From Lutjanus erythropterus (Eukaryota; Chordata; Actinopteri; Lutjaniformes; Lutjanidae), in the NCBI GenBank assembly GCA_020091685.1, contig CM034603.1, forward strand, positions 36,035,260 through 36,099,259: a stretch of 64,000 bases of DNA. The letters run 5' to 3'. Shown piece by piece: positions 43,936 to 57,325 of the stretch. A program made the translations under genes and the position numbers. Under the pieces are notes generated by a model. That model was not told the DNA's origin. It did no database searches and saw nothing but the letters and a program-made list of their open reading frames with translations. Positions within the stretch are counted from its first letter, which is position 1. Each line of letters opens with the position of its first letter.

Positions 43936-44591
43936 CAACACATGAAACATTTTGGGATGGACTTTTCCTCAACGTGGGTTAGACAGAAGTAAACACTTGA
44001 AGCTATTGAGCTCCTAAGTAGTATTTACAGTATATTGAGTTTGTAAACCGTAATGTTCAACCTGTAGAGACACTTTAAGACGGTGCGAGGAATCTCAATC
44101 CTCTTACAATAGCTAATAACGGCTAACATAATTATTTTATAGAGTGCCTCATAATGTTTACACTGCAGTTTTCAGCTTCGCCGGCCCACTATACAGCACT
44201 AAATCTTATTAGTTATTCTGAATACCTTGTGCTCTAGTTAACACAATTCATTTGGGTCTCATTAAAGTGTTTTTAATGAATAAGGAAACGACTTAATGCG
44301 CTCCGTTGGTGACCTGCGATGGTTAAGAACATCATTAGAATCACCAGCCATCAAAGTGTGGGCTGATCCCGGCTGATTACCATGAATGTGGACAAAGCAG
44401 TTTTGAGAACCTAATAAACATCAAGCTAAATGTGACTTGTTTACAGTGAGAGTCTTATTTTAATAATAGCCAAAGTAAAGCTCACAATATATACAGTTTC
44501 CTCTACTGAAATTAAATGATGGAAAGAAAAGCCAGTGGAGCTGGTTCACATTTATGACTTCAACTCCTCATTATATCACACTGACCCTGTG

Positions 44592-44637
<46 letters not shown>

Positions 44638-45150
44638 TGCACTTGAGTGTCATTACTCCTAATGACTTGTGATATTTCAATAATAAAAAAAAATGGTAAA
44701 TTACCATGGCTACCATGCGCACATATCAGCAGCCCTGTCAGATATTAATTCATTATTTGCATTATTATGGGAATCAAATGGTCACTGCTCTGACAGTAAC
44801 TATGTAAAATAGCAAGTTATTGAAATATGACATGACACAGAGTGTGCAACCCTGTCTCTCACTGTAATCCATGTTAGATATAGAAAAGATTTTGTTTTGA
44901 TGGCACATGGAAATTACGTGTTCTTGCAGTCTGACAGAAATCTAAAAATAGACCAAGTGCTGAGTGATAAATAAAAGAAAGGTTAACAAAGTTCAGTAGA
45001 TAATTACAAATCTGTTTATTTGTGCCATGACAGGAAAAGTAATTTCCTGTATGTGTTTTATCCCCCACCTCTAAATCTCGCAGGATTTGCTTCCATTTTG
45101 CACAGCCTCATATAATTTAAGCTTACAGTATGATCACGTGTGGGGCCCCT
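43936..45150. other. Intergenic, with (GT)n at 44594-44634
   Basis: Unique-looking sequence apart from a pure GT microsatellite of about 20 units. No gene seen. Confidence 0.5.
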
Positions 45151-45164
45151 AAAGGAAAAAAAAA

Positions 45165-45530
45165 AAAAAAAGATTTGCAAAACAAAATGCTTTGCCTTCT
45201 CCCAAGAAGCTTTTGCATTCCCTTGCAAAAGTTTTCCCTCAAAAAAATGTTGTTTTACCTCTCGCAAAACTTTGCATTCTTTTGCAACATTTTTGCAACA
45301 ACAAAAATCTTTCATTTCCTTGCAAAAACTATTATAAAACTATTATAAAACTAGCATTCTCTTGCAAAACTTTAGCATTCACTCACAACCTTTTTGCTTT
45401 CCTTCAAACATTTTCTTTCCCTTGCAAAACTTTTGCTTTTCCTCACAGAAGTGTTACATTCCTTGCAAAACTTTTGCGTTTTCTCTCAGAGCTTCTGCAT
45501 TCCCTCACAAAACTTTTGTGTTCTGTCCTG
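45165..45530. repeat. Minisatellite, TTGCATTCCCTTGCAAAACTTT type
   Basis: About 12-14 units of 23-30 bases, each with CTTTTGCATT(C) and CCTTGCAAAAC. It generates open frames in several phases (one of 133 codons) whose repetitive PCK/FPCKTF peptides are artefacts. Confidence 0.9.
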
Positions 45531-46044
45531 AGATATATATTGAGAGGACAAAGCTTCCCAGGGAGATGGAAGAGTGAACCGGGTCATTCATAATGTTATA
45601 ACATAGATATAAAATTACCCTTTTCAAAATCTGTTTATTTTATCAGCAGCTTTACGTTACTGGCTATGCTAACTAGCTCACATTAGCGAACTAACACATA
45701 TCTGTTTGTATCTTTAGCTTTAGCGCTAGTTAATTCCCTTTTATACAACTTGTTCAAGGCAGGAATTTTTTTTTCTACCCATAAATCTTTTTTCACACAT
45801 TTCTTTATTTTTTTCTTCTCACCTTGTCCCCTTAGGGGCTCCATAATGATGAACCACATTTGATAGAAAAAAAAAATGCCAATGCTTTCACAGCTGCAGC
45901 AGAGCTGAGTATGTTAGGAATCAGTCCTTTTAAAGGTGGGCTGGTGACTGTTTGCAGCTACAGTAGCCTAGAGGTTATAGAATAAGGCTTATAAATGGGA
46001 GTGTTATCAGCTGAGGACACGAGTGTGGAAAGGGAATGAATAAG

Positions 46045-46200
46045 ACTCTCGTGTTCCTTGACCACTAGTATTGAAAGTGAAGTGCCCTTAAGCGAGGCAC
46101 TTTTCATCCGACTGCCGCAGCAGTATGGTTGTCGGCCTTCAGTAGCGGACCGTGCAATTGGTAATATACTGTATTGGACATTCAGTGCATCTAAAAGACT
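46045..46200. repeat. LINE/SINE-type repeat fragment
   Basis: AGTGCCCTTAAGCGAGGCAC followed by a CCGACTGC... stretch resembles the GGTGCCCTTGAGCAAGGCAC segment found in many teleost retroposons. Confidence 0.45.
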
Positions 46201-46439
46201 GAGATACGAAACATGAGACTACGGACAAAAAGAGACAAAATATAGCTGAATCAGATGCAATTCACCGGATGATTATCAAATTAAAGTAATTTCACAGGGC
46301 TTTTCATTTTCACGAAGGCTCGGCAGCTCACGCTGTCATCTCACAGTGAAAAGCTTTAAATGGGTTTGAATTCAGCAGCTGATTGGAGCCTTTCTGTGTG
46401 AAGTTAACGTGTTCTCCCTCTGACTGCTTCACATGTTTC

Positions 46440-46700
46440 ACAGGTGCTTTGCTGTTTCCTCCCACAGTCCACAGACGTACAGGTTAGGTAAACTGGGAGC
46501 TATAAATTGCCTGTGGGTGTGAATGAGAGTTTTACACGGGGTTCTGTCTGTGCTGTATGTGTTAGCGTCGTGATAGACTGCAATCTGTCAGGGGGTGTGC
46601 CAGGATGTATCTCAATGCATGCTGGGAAAGGCTCCAGCAGCCCTCCTGCAAACCCGCAATAGGATAAGGGAGCACAGAAAATGAGTGGAATGAATGGAAT
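46440..46700 (+). mobile_element. LINE-type 3' tail, longer copy
   Basis: TCCTCCCACAGTCCACAGAC, GTACAGGTTAGGTAAACTGG, ATAAATTGCCTGTGGGTGTG, GTGATAGACTGCAATCTGTC and ATGCTGGGAAAGGCTCCAGC occur in the order of the 3' region of the teleost LINE whose end is also seen at 10812. Truncated, non-coding. Confidence 0.75.
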
Positions 46701-47040
46701 CAATTTTCTTTGGGTAAGTAAAAGAGTTACCACAATAAAGTGAAATTATGTTACTTTTATGAGGAAGAAATGAGACTCTTGCAAATGAAATGTCACAATG
46801 CAATGCAGCCTCGCTCAATCAAATACAAAAAAGTCTTGCTCAAGGATTTTGCTGACTCAGTCTGGTGTGATCAGTAGCTCACGGCAGCTAATGTCGGCTA
46901 ACGGTGGACAGATACTGCTGTGTAACTGACCTCACTGACTCTTCTCAACTTGTACTTCTGTTAAATTATATATACACCATGTCCACATTAGCATTTAGCA
47001 TATGCCTGATATCAGACTGAATTGTAAACTTGTTACACTA

Positions 47041-48110
47041 GGTAAAGGCGAGTTTATTTATACAGCACCATTCAGACACGAGGCAATTCAAGGTGCTTTA
47101 CAAGAGCACAGAAACACAGTAAAATAAAACATTAAAAGAACATTAAACTGCATTTGAGGTCATAAAAGCAAAAGCTAAAAGCAAACCAATAAATAGTTAA
47201 AACATTACAGAAACTGCATTTAAAAAACAGAAAAACAAAAGTTATGTATCTACTTTACTGGAAAGCTGCAGTAAACAGTTATGTTATAAGCCCTGATTTA
47301 AATGAACTGACAGTTTCAGGTATTCAGGAAGTTTGTTCCACAGGTGGAGAGCAGTAAAAACTAAAGGGTGCTTCACCTTGCTTGGTTTTAATCCTGGGAA
47401 CCTGCTCCAGATGATCTGAGAGGTCTGGGTGCTTCATAACGTACAAGCAAATCAGAGACGCATTTAGGTCCGAAACCATTCAGTGCTTTATAGATAAGTA
47501 ATAGGACTTTAAAATCTATCCTCTGACACACAGGAAGCCAGTACATACACCAAGATTTCTGGCTTGATTTGTAGGTTTCAGCATCATGGATTCAAGGTGA
47601 GCATCGACTTTTAATCTTTGTTATTTGTGGACAAAAACTTTTTTTTTTCTGTGTTTAGTCATAGAAAATTCTGGCACATCCACTTACTGATTTCTTCAGT
47701 GCACTTATTTAGCAGATGTAGGGGACTGTAGTTATGTGGTGACACTGTTATGTAAAGTTGTGTGTTGTCTGCATAAGTATGCTGGGGGATGTTATGAGCA
47801 AGAGGGAGCATGTAGATGTTGAATAGAAGAGGCCCGAGATCGGAGCATTGAGGAAATCCACATGTAGTTTTTGTTCGCATAGATTCATATTTGCCAAGTG
47901 ACACAAAGTAATATCAGTCTCGTAAATAAGATTTCAACCAATTTAGCACAGTGCCAGAAAGTCCCACCCATTCTTCTAGTCTGTCGAGCAGTGTCTTATG
48001 GTCAACTGTGTCGAAAGCAGCACTGAGGTCCAATAATACCAAAACCGAAATCTTTGATGCATCACTGCTCAGACTTTTACAAGTGCAGTGTCAGTGTATT
48101 TCTAGCACAC
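47041..48110 (-). pseudogene. L2-like LINE reverse transcriptase relic
   Basis: On the minus strand the frame reads [40 protein letters not shown], a TGA, then YYFVSLGKYES, CGFPQCSDLGPLLFNIYM, the YADN version of the RT catalytic box (normally YADD) followed by TQLYI, and ISKWMCQNFL. Further on are remnants of the C-terminal domain (FGPKCVSDLLVRYEAPRPL, FTALHLWNKLPEYLKL) and a 3' tail with GCTGTATAAATAAACTCGCC. The second catalytic Asp is Asn, and there are a stop and frame shifts, so it is inactive. 5'-truncated: no endonuclease domain. Confidence 0.88.
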
Positions 48111-48804
48111 CACAGCAGACTGAAAGGCATTAAAAGTAATTGTTTTGCTCTGGAGGTCTGGACCAGGCAAGTTTAACATCTCTTAACTGCCATTTTGTGG
48201 CCAAAGTGGCTTCTGTTCAGCCAAAGTTACATGGCATTGCTTTAATGTCAAAAAATATTGTTTATTATGTTTCATTAAAGAAGTATATCTCTAAATATGC
48301 CTCTATAATATGCGTCTACAATGCATATGTTTAAATGTTGCCATATTGTTCAACAAAGTACCTGGTGTTTCACAAGAGGCTAAAGGTCAACTGGCAAATT
48401 TTACTATTCACACCCACATACTCATATAAAATACTCAACGATACGCACAGAGTGAAATAAATGCACGTTCTTTTTGTATTTATGTGGGTTTCTTTGTGTA
48501 CGTGCTGCAGTTTTCTCCCACATAAGAAAGTAATGCAAGTCAGAACTGTACACTGGAGACTTGCACAGTGATGGTGTGTCTGTGGAGCTTAACTGTTGAC
48601 CTGTCAGGATCCCTCTGCCTCATACTTTATTTCTTAGTTATAATTCAGAGGTTAAATGATATTTTTCCTTGAATCTGATATTTCTCTTGATGCTTCCTGC
48701 AGTGTGTTACTTAAGAATTAGTTATATTTCTGTGTCCAGTTTTTAGCCACGCTAGCAGCACAGCTGTGTGGACGGAAAAGACGATCTGTCAGTCAGTTGA
48801 TCCA

Positions 48805-49165
48805 CCGCTTTGTTCCAGACAGAAATAGCTGAAGAACTTTTGGATTGCCATCCTTCATTCTTTTACAGACATTTATGGTCCCTGGAGGATGAAGCCACCT
48901 GACTTTTGTGATTTCCTGACTCTTCAATCCTGCACCGCCAGAAGGTTAAAATCTGCACTTTTCCTGTGAAATATATTAACAGCCTCTTGATGGACAGGCT
49001 CACGGTCCCCTGATGATAAATCCTCATGACTTTGAGTTTCCTCTGGTGCCTCCATTTGTGCTTTTGCCATGTCATTTGGTACACGTGTTTGTGCGCCCGT
49101 TGGGATGAATTTTGATACCTTAACATTTCTTCAAGTCAAAATTTAAATTTTGACCATATACCTGC
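48805..49165. repeat. Dispersed teleost repeat (GGATTGCCAT / CATTTATGGTCCC type)
   Basis: Contains CCGCTTTGTTCCAGACAGAA, TTTTGGATTGCCAT, ACAGACATTTATGGTCCC, GGATGAAGCC, CTTTTGTGATTTCCTGACTC and TGACCATATACCTGCAG in the order of a repeat common in fish DNA. Confidence 0.6.
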
Positions 49166-49173
49166 AGAAATAA

Positions 49174-49245
49174 TGGCAGGGCCGGCCCAAGGATTTATGG
49201 GGGCCTTAGCAGAATTTGATTTGGGGGCCCCCCCACCACCATCTC
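49174..49245. mobile_element. End of a GGCCGGCCC-type DNA element
   Basis: GGCAGGGCCGGCCCAAGG followed by GGGGCC...AGCAGAATTTGATTTGGG and a G/C run. Typical terminal segment of a fish transposon; no opposite end found nearby. Confidence 0.45.
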
Positions 49246-50679
49246 AGTGCCGCCATCACTACTGACTGTTGTTAATGCTTGGTCATTTGCACACTTCCTG
49301 CTGTGCTGTTTACCTCATACCAATGTCAGCCTGGCATGTCTTTACCCCTCTATGTCTTTATTTTTATCTTAAAACCATAGCAAACTCACAGGACCGGTCT
49401 AAGTAGGATTAGCTAATCAGCCTGTTTGTTTTCATATGATTACTTCTGACAATAATATATATATAAAAACACTTTCTGGGGTTTTCTGATCACTTAGTTT
49501 GCTTCAGCCTTGACTTGCTCCGACTAATAACATCCTGTCGTCCTCAGCTCAGGAGGTTCTGTCATTGCATTTGGCCAAAACTGAATCAATTTTGTTTGGT
49601 ACTGAGTGTAGGCTGCAGAAGGCAGACAGGTTAAAGGTCACACGCGATGGCAACGTCCCACAGGCTTTTGTGACTTTCCTTGGCATTGCACAGGATTAGT
49701 CACTTTTTGGCACAGCTATTGTTGAGAAAGTTTACTGTCCAAGTGTGCTTGTAAAGTCAAGTTTGTGTATCGCAGAACAAGGCAGTTTGACATTGCAACA
49801 AAAAGTCTCCTTGTAACAACACAGATACAGTGTCACTTTGATTATGCCTGTTCTGCATGGCACAGTGGCCCGACAACAAAACTAAGAAGATGCAGGTAAA
49901 ATAACATCATTTGTTGTCGTCTGGATGAAGGTGGACCTGTTGCCAGTCCAACTCAGGTTAGACCAGCTGAAATTTAACCATAATGGAGTCACACCTGATC
50001 ACCTGGGCTCACAAATAGTCATGGAACATAAACAGCGTGGTGCCCAGCCCAGATCAGCTGATTGTCGAAAAGAGGATAAGATGTCAGAAAACGAAGAGGA
50101 AATGAGAGTGATTTTCTTCTCAGCAGTGAAACAAACGCTGCCTATATGAAGAATATAAAGAGGTAATATTGCTGCAATTAACAAAACGAAGGAGACAATC
50201 AATATTTTATTTTATTTTGTCTCCACGATCATCCGGCGACCCCCCTGTAGGTCCCAAACCCTCAGGTGGAGAACCACTGATCCAGAGGAGTTTTTAAAGG
50301 TCGGGTCTGGACACATCTCTGAGGTAAGATGACCAAATAAATTATGATAGGCAGGTCCTGGGAGTTATAACTGTCTTTTTAATCTATTGTGTTTTGTTCT
50401 GATGTCTTTTTCTCCTAAATTGTGAAATGCCTTTAGTGCTTTTATTGCCTCTATTTTACTGCTTTTATTTGTTTTGTCAATCCTCTGAGGACATATGAAT
50501 CACAAAGAACAGGAAGATATTAGGACAGGTGTTTGAAGTTTGTTTCTGCTGTTATTTTTTGTACAGGATGTTTTTTGCTATAGGGGATCAATCAAGCTCG
50601 TCTGCAGCTAATCTCAAATACTACTGGACCAATCAGCCTAATTCTTTGTGCACATTTATGGCTGTAACAACCTTAAAAC

Positions 50680-50935
50680 CCCCCTTTCTTAATGCCTCCA
50701 CACCGGCGACAGCCACAGCACGAGGCATTATGTTTTCAGGTCATCCTGTTCTTGTGAACGTGATATCTCCTTGACCTTGAGGGAATTCCTTCAGACTTGT
50801 TACAAATGTTTTTAGTTGGACTTAAAGATGAACTGATCAGATTTTGGTGGTCAGAGGTCAAAGGTCAGGACCTCACTGAACACATAACTCCAGAATTCAT
50901 ACTCTAATTATGACAAATTACACAGAGACTAGAAA
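50680..50935. repeat. Dispersed repeat carrying a perfect DR1 nuclear-receptor motif
   Basis: GTGAACGTGATATCTCC, TTGAGGGAATTCCTTCA, GATGAACTGATCAGATTTTG and CTAATTATGACAAATTACAC match a repeat common in teleost DNA. AGGTCA-A-AGGTCA lies at 50855-50867. Confidence 0.6.
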
Positions 50936-51217
50936 CTATTTTTACTTTTCCTTAAAAATAGTCTCTAAATGAAGACAGCATGTTTCTCACTAGAATTTAT
51001 TCAGACACGTCAATTTAGTGAGAGTTTCCATTTTGCCTAAAATACACTTAATACCTTTTGTTAAATTCCTTCAAAGTTACAAGTCAGTATAATTTTAGGT
51101 AACTGCCACCTAACTGGTCAGTGGAGACATACATTTGTGAGGCAGTAATTCTATTTTTTTTATTGGTCTGTTTTACTTGAAAATTGATGCATCGCTAAGC
51201 CCTGGAAAGCCTGGCAG

Positions 51218-51256
51218 GCTTAGCAACAGTAACTAAGGAGGGCGGGGCTTAGTGAA
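51218..51256. repeat. Interspersed repeat fragment (copy at 27460)
   Basis: Same TTAGCAACAGTAACTAAGGA and GGCGGGGCTTAGTGAA words as at 27460-27502. Confidence 0.7.
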
Positions 51257-51501
51257 GGTTCAACTGACAGCTGACTTCTCACTCTACAACATATGTGGGG
51301 GTCACGTCAGTGTTGGAGGAACTCAGCTGGTTGCATCTGGCAGTTGTGGCGGCATTGCAGTAGGTGCTTCACCATCTGTTGCCCGCTGATCTGCACTCTA
51401 CTGAGAAATCTCTTCTACTTGCTGATTGTTATGTATATGTTTTGTATGATTGACTGTCCTGTTTGTGTTTACAACTTTTGTTTGACCTCTAAATTCATAC
51501 A

Positions 51502-51502
51502 G

Positions 51503-51550
<48 letters not shown>
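51502..51550 (+). repeat. (TCAA)n microsatellite
   Basis: About 12 perfect tetranucleotide units. Confidence 0.98.
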
Positions 51551-51552
<2 letters not shown>

Positions 51553-54500
51553 GAGAAAACAATGAAGTGTTCAGGCAGTTGAAGTGGTTATTTTGATTTC
51601 AAGTCTGCTTTCAAGGCTGTAGAGTTTTGGTCGAAGCAAATTAAGACAAGTTGGACCTTAGATTTACCAGGTCACATGTCTGCATCAGGTGCAGCACCAC
51701 AACGCCGTCGGTGAAAGATGCCTCCACTTTCTATTTTTCAGATTACATTTCAAGCTTGAAAACCATCTTATGCAAATCACCCCCATAGCCATGTGTCTCA
51801 GATCGTGCCCTTGTTGAGATGTATCAACACAACATCTTCCCCGTGGTAGAAGGAGTGGTGTTTTGCCCTAATTAACCCACTTAGATTGTATCCGAAGCCA
51901 AGATTAAACGATACCTTTCATTCTGTGCCAGCAGTCAGCCTCATTTGTCTTCAGGACACAATCTTCTCTGTTTTAAGTCAAGGGTAAAAGAACAACACTC
52001 TGGGTGGTTTACCAATTGTATAAGTCGGAGTCTGGCCGACTGAGCCGACACAGGACAGAACCGCGTCAGAACACGCTCGTGAATTGATGACTCGCGCATC
52101 ACTCGGCCAGTTTCTCTTTTGTCTCTTTGTCTGTGTGCGCGTGGAGGGCTTGGAGGAGGAGGAGGAGGAAGAGGAGGAGGGTGGCTCACCATTTGACGTG
52201 ATTTACTTTCAATGGAGAAAAGCGCTATCACAAAAAACAGGAAATTAGATAGGCGAGGCATTCTTCATCACTTCAAAAAAGTCCATCTTTGGTATTCATG
52301 TGAGCCCACGAGGGACCTGTCGAGGTTCCTCCCTCCTAATATTCAGGAGGATTAACTCTGGGTGTGATAGAGGACACCCTTGCTTTCCCACATCCCTGTT
52401 ATAAGAACTAATTAACGGGCAGGAAAAACATTCAGCCTCGAATATTCATTCTATTCAATTCAAAAGACTCGCAGAGACCACTCATCCTTAAAATGTCAGT
52501 TTGTGCCCAATAGATTTTTTTTAAGCAAAGTGAATTAGTCAGTACTTCAAACTGTGTGTCAGTCAGGCACTTGAGTAATGAATAAGTAATTCAGGTGTTT
52601 GCTATCTGAAGGAGGAACAGATCAATTGCAAAGATCTTCAAAATGCAGCCATATCATTCACTGACAGAAGAAGGGAGAGCGGTCGATAGATCAGCTTGAA
52701 ACCTCCATCAGAATGTGATGTGTTTTTTGCAGCCCAGACTTTTTGACAGCCGATAAACAAGACACGTTTTGCGTGGAGTCGATAACGTTTGCCAGGCCGC
52801 ACGACTCGGTCAGACTGATTTAACAATTAACTTCTCACCCCACACTGAAGGCTATACTTAGAGCTTGTCAGCTTTTGACCGCATGCTTATACAAATTAAA
52901 GCAATCCATATATCTAGTTAAGCTTTCAGCAAACTGTAATAAATCTTTCCCGCTGTTTTCCAGAGTTGCCCATCTTCCATCACACGAGGCTGTTTTAGAT
53001 TCTGCTCACAGAGAAGCGAGGGTAGACAACAAGGAGAGACTGATCCTCTGTAAGTTAACTTATTTAGAATCAGCCTCTGAGTCTAAACAACAACAGATAT
53101 AAAGTTATATTAAACCTCACCATGCGTGGGTTTCTCTACAGAGAGACGTGCCTGTGCTCCGAGCACCTCTAAAGTAATTTTCATTTTATTTATGTGAAAA
53201 TGCTGTGCTGTTCTGATAGGAAGACATTACAAACGGACTGTGATATAGAAAACGATAGAAACAGATGGCTGGGTGCTGCACATCAACAGGATCTGTTATT
53301 GTTATGGATGCAACTTTGAAATAATTAGCACCGAGCGTAAAAACCCTGCTGCATAAAAAAAAAGATCAATGCGCACTGAGTTGTTGTCATTCTCTCAAGT
53401 GAGCATGCAGAACGCCCAACACAGTTCTGAAGTCCCTTAAAGGTCAAATCAGTAATTGCAGCTTTATTTATACAGAGATTTATTGGAGCGAAGAGATATT
53501 CCATCAATCAGAAAATTATTAATTGAGCTTTTCTAATACAAGGCCTGTCATTATATGACAGAGAAAATTTATGATGTGTTATACAACAGCTAAAAATAGT
53601 TTGATTAATGACAGTATCGGACTATTATTCTACATATCATTGAAGTTGCCACAAAACAGTTTTTTGAATTATAATGACTTCTAATGGGTTAAGTTTTGAA
53701 GAAAAACTTTCTTTTAATTAAAGTCAGCCACCTCAGGGGCGTTTTCCCCATGAAATTCTCAAAGTGAAGTTTAAATTCATCAGTACAGAACTTTTTAACA
53801 TAAACACACAAAACTTAAATGAATTTAAACTTGCAATAATGATTTTTTGCTAGGCTCTCTCAGTTCATTTTGACTTCCAAGGGACACAGACCAAAATGCA
53901 TCTGGATGCAAGTGGATAGGCCTACAACCAATTAGAACGATGACATGGCGCTGAGGGACGCATTCAATTTGGTGCTTGGTCCAGGTTCAAGCTCTTCTCA
54001 CGTAGCCAGAACTCTCTCAGCACTGGAGAAAGGTCTGGCTCCACACATGATCATTCAGCTATGGAGGGAAAAAAATGCTCTGGCGTGTTTGTATTTTTCT
54101 AAACCAATCACAATAGTTTTGGGTGGCGCTGAGCCCAGGATGCAGTGACGGTGCCCCTGCAGAATAATGTCAGCTGGAAAGTTGTTTTGGTGGGAAATCT
54201 GCACGTCGGGAGGCGAGAACTGGCATTAAAATGGCTAAATCACCACAAAAGAAAAGATAATAGCTGCTAATAACTTGTTCACTTTGATGCCGTTAATGAC
54301 TCAGATGCTAATTTGCCATTTTCAACGTAGATGGATAGGTTGGACGCACATATGGGATACGGTGCCTAAAACAAGCAGCCAATGGCAGGCTTACACCAAC
54401 AGACTACATCCAGAGAGTCAGACTAGTTTCAAGCAGTGTTGGGAATAACACCTTTCAAAGCTGCTGAATCCTGCTGTGTAAACCACAGTGTAGTTTACAC

Positions 54501-57117
54501 ATAGAAACACTAATCATTGCTGCCCTCTGGTGGTTGGGAGTATTAATAACACCTATCACTGATAATGGGAGCAATAACAGATAAAAATGTCACTAAAATA
54601 AATAATAGTAACTCCACTGAAATAATATAGTTTTATGTGCATTAACAAGAGCATTAAAGCAGACGTTCATAAATAATTACTTTTGAAATTCAGTAATTGG
54701 TAAATTAACTCAGATTTGAGAGAAAAACTACTTCCCTGTACCGCTGATGATGAACGTTTCCACATTACAGCTAAACATTAGACAAAAATTTGTTTCTGAA
54801 AACATTTGAGGCGAGACACAGACGATGTAGGAGCAAAATCTTGATTCATATTTGAGTTTGATGAGTTTTGTGAGTCCAGTGTGTTGCGCTCAAAATGTGT
54901 GACGTCACTGACATGTGACTTTTCAAATCAGGACCGGTGAGGCTCCTCTGACAGTAATCATTTTAAACCCGCCTTGCATTAAATAAATAATTCTGATTGG
55001 CCCGACAAAACCCAGGTCATGTGGAAACCTCAGCTAGGATTTTTACCTTTTAGTTTTTAGCAATTTGAAGAAATGTGTAGTGAACACATAACTGCCATAT
55101 GATCTCTGTTTAAGCTGGTAAGGCAAAACTTGTTAGCAAACAGTCGCTTATAGCAGATTATGCAGTAACATTATTGTTCATTTGGAGTTGTGTTTCCGGC
55201 CTCCTTTTAGCTCTGGTTTTGGTCTCCACCAACTCCTCAAGGAAATATTTGGCTCTTTAGCGTATAAATGCTGCATTCATTCAGAAGTTTGTCATTAACT
55301 CTTATTCTGCTGTTTGATTCTAGGCAGGAAGACGACAGTTGTTTTTTGTTTTTTTTTGCTGAGGGAACTGTAGAGTTGAGAGATAAATAATTTGATCCAT
55401 TGTTTATATGAAAATATTACTTGAGTAGCAGCTGAGCAAAATGAGGCCAAAATGAATCTTGATGCAGCTAACAGTATCAGGCTGCATTGTTTTTTATCTG
55501 TGTGTAAAATTTGTCCCCTGAAGAGGAATAAGCCATTATGAAAGATGAATCAAACTGAAATAATCTAAAGTATTTTGGTGCACATGTAGCAGATGGGCTT
55601 TTAGTTTGATCTGGTTGCTCTGGGATTTTAAAGAATAAAGACAGGAAGCACGTCCAATGTTTCGTCAGAGATTTTACCGTCTTTCACTTGAAGGTTAGAG
55701 GCACATTATTATGCTTCAAAGCAGAATTAAATGGCACATAAAACATCTTCATCGCAGCAAATTTTGAGTAAAAGATGTTCAAATAACAGCTAAAATAAAA
55801 AGTGCAGGTATGAGATCCATACTTGCTCTGTGAAAAGTGTTTAAAAGGCTAAATTTGGAACTATGCCCGGCGTGTTTTTTGTCTCCCGTTCATGATAAGG
55901 GAAAAGTTGAAACAAAAGTGTTTTCTATGCTCGCTATAGGGCCAAATTGTTGCTGCAGTCTTTTTGATCTAGGAAGGAGTGTGCGTCCTAGAAAGGATCT
56001 CCACTGGGAGCATCTCGAATGCATCGTGCTGAAATGTGATACCACGAATAGAAAACATGCTGGAGATGAGTGACGGCTGCCTAAAGGTGAGAGAAGCTGC
56101 CGCCGAGACTCGGAGGTCGTCTGCTCAAACTGGTGGATTGGGCGGATGTGGGCAGGGTAAGCGAAGGAGTCACACTCTCGCCCGCCCTCCACTCGGAGCA
56201 CTGATCATCAAGAACGCATCCCGTCGCTGCTAAAAAATCCCATTTCATATTGCAGACTCGTGTCACTGCTGTACTCTGTGGCAGCGCTGTTGCCCGTCAA
56301 CTGATGAAGCCTTTGAGCTGTTTTGAGGAAGTTAAGTGATGCAACCTTCTATCTCATGTGCTGAAATGTGGCAAGTCATGTAGATGAAGTACACATATTC
56401 TCTCAGATGTTAAGGCAGGGGGGGGCGACGGTCCCCGCTGACATTATTGTTTCAACAACACAGGATAAAAGGTTGTGAATGTGTCTTAAATATTCACAGA
56501 GTCTCGCTGACCGGCGTCGACACCGGCGCTCCTCATTCCAGTCTGACGTGCGGCAGACAGATGAGAGAGGGGAAACATTTGCACATCTGTCACTCCTTCA
56601 GTCATAAAAAGGGTGAGCTTGCTGTTGTGCATCAAAGACGGGCACAGCATCCGCAAGCTCTGAAAATAAGTTTATGTGGAAAAGCGGGAGATGTTTGAGA
56701 TTCAGGGGCAGGGATGGGTGAGATGTGTGCCACGGCAGAAAGTGTGTGTGCGTGTGACTGGGAGAAATCTTACAATTGAGCAGTACACCACATTTTTATA
56801 TGTAATATATTTTATACATTCTATAGCACAGAACGCACACAATCCAGTCAGTACAGGGAACGTGTGTCATGTAAAGAACTGGATTTTAAATATGCAGGAT
56901 CAGGAGTTTTGGTCACACTTCATTTTACAGTAAGATGTTATAAGCTGCACTGTGTAGGTGTGTAACGATACATCGATCTATATATTGATTAAATGTTCAA
57001 TGATCTGATGCAAAGTGAAAGTATCAATATATGTATGTTGTCATCTTTAAGATATGGCCTTTATTTTGAAATTCCCATAGCATGTCTGCATCACAAATGT
57101 CTGGAAGAGCTTAGTCA
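51551..57117. other. Gene-poor stretch
   Basis: No coding exon recognised. Includes a GGA/GAG-rich run at 52154-52182, a CAGTGTTGGGAATAACAC repeat end at 54434, and long unique-looking segments (52380-53640, 55840-56300). Confidence 0.35.
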
Positions 57118-57325
57118 TCAAAGGGATAGTTCACATAAAAATGAAAATTCAGTCATTATCTCCTCACCCTCATGCTGATTGAAGGTCGGGTTTATTTTGT
57201 TAGTCCACAAAACACCGCTGGAGTTTCACAGGAAAACAGTGCTGCAGAATCTCCCAAACACAAAGACTAAAATAACGAATCGGCATGAGAGTGAGTAGAT
57301 AATGACTTAACTCTCATTTTCAAGT
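57118..57325. mobile_element. Short deletion copy of the 34.5-kb MITE family
   Basis: Starts CAAAGGGATAGTTCACATAA, contains ATTCAGTCATTATCTCCTCA and CGCTGGAGTTTCACAGGAAA, and ends GAGAGTGAGTAGATAATGAC...TTTTCAAGTGAA. The loop is largely deleted. Confidence 0.75.

Noticed and set aside
45192-45593. 133-codon plus-strand ORF
   Set aside because: It is a translation of a minisatellite; the peptide repeats with the DNA unit.
51941-52261. 106-codon minus-strand ORF with a proline run
   Set aside because: The run is a GGA/GAG microsatellite read backwards; nothing else is protein-like.
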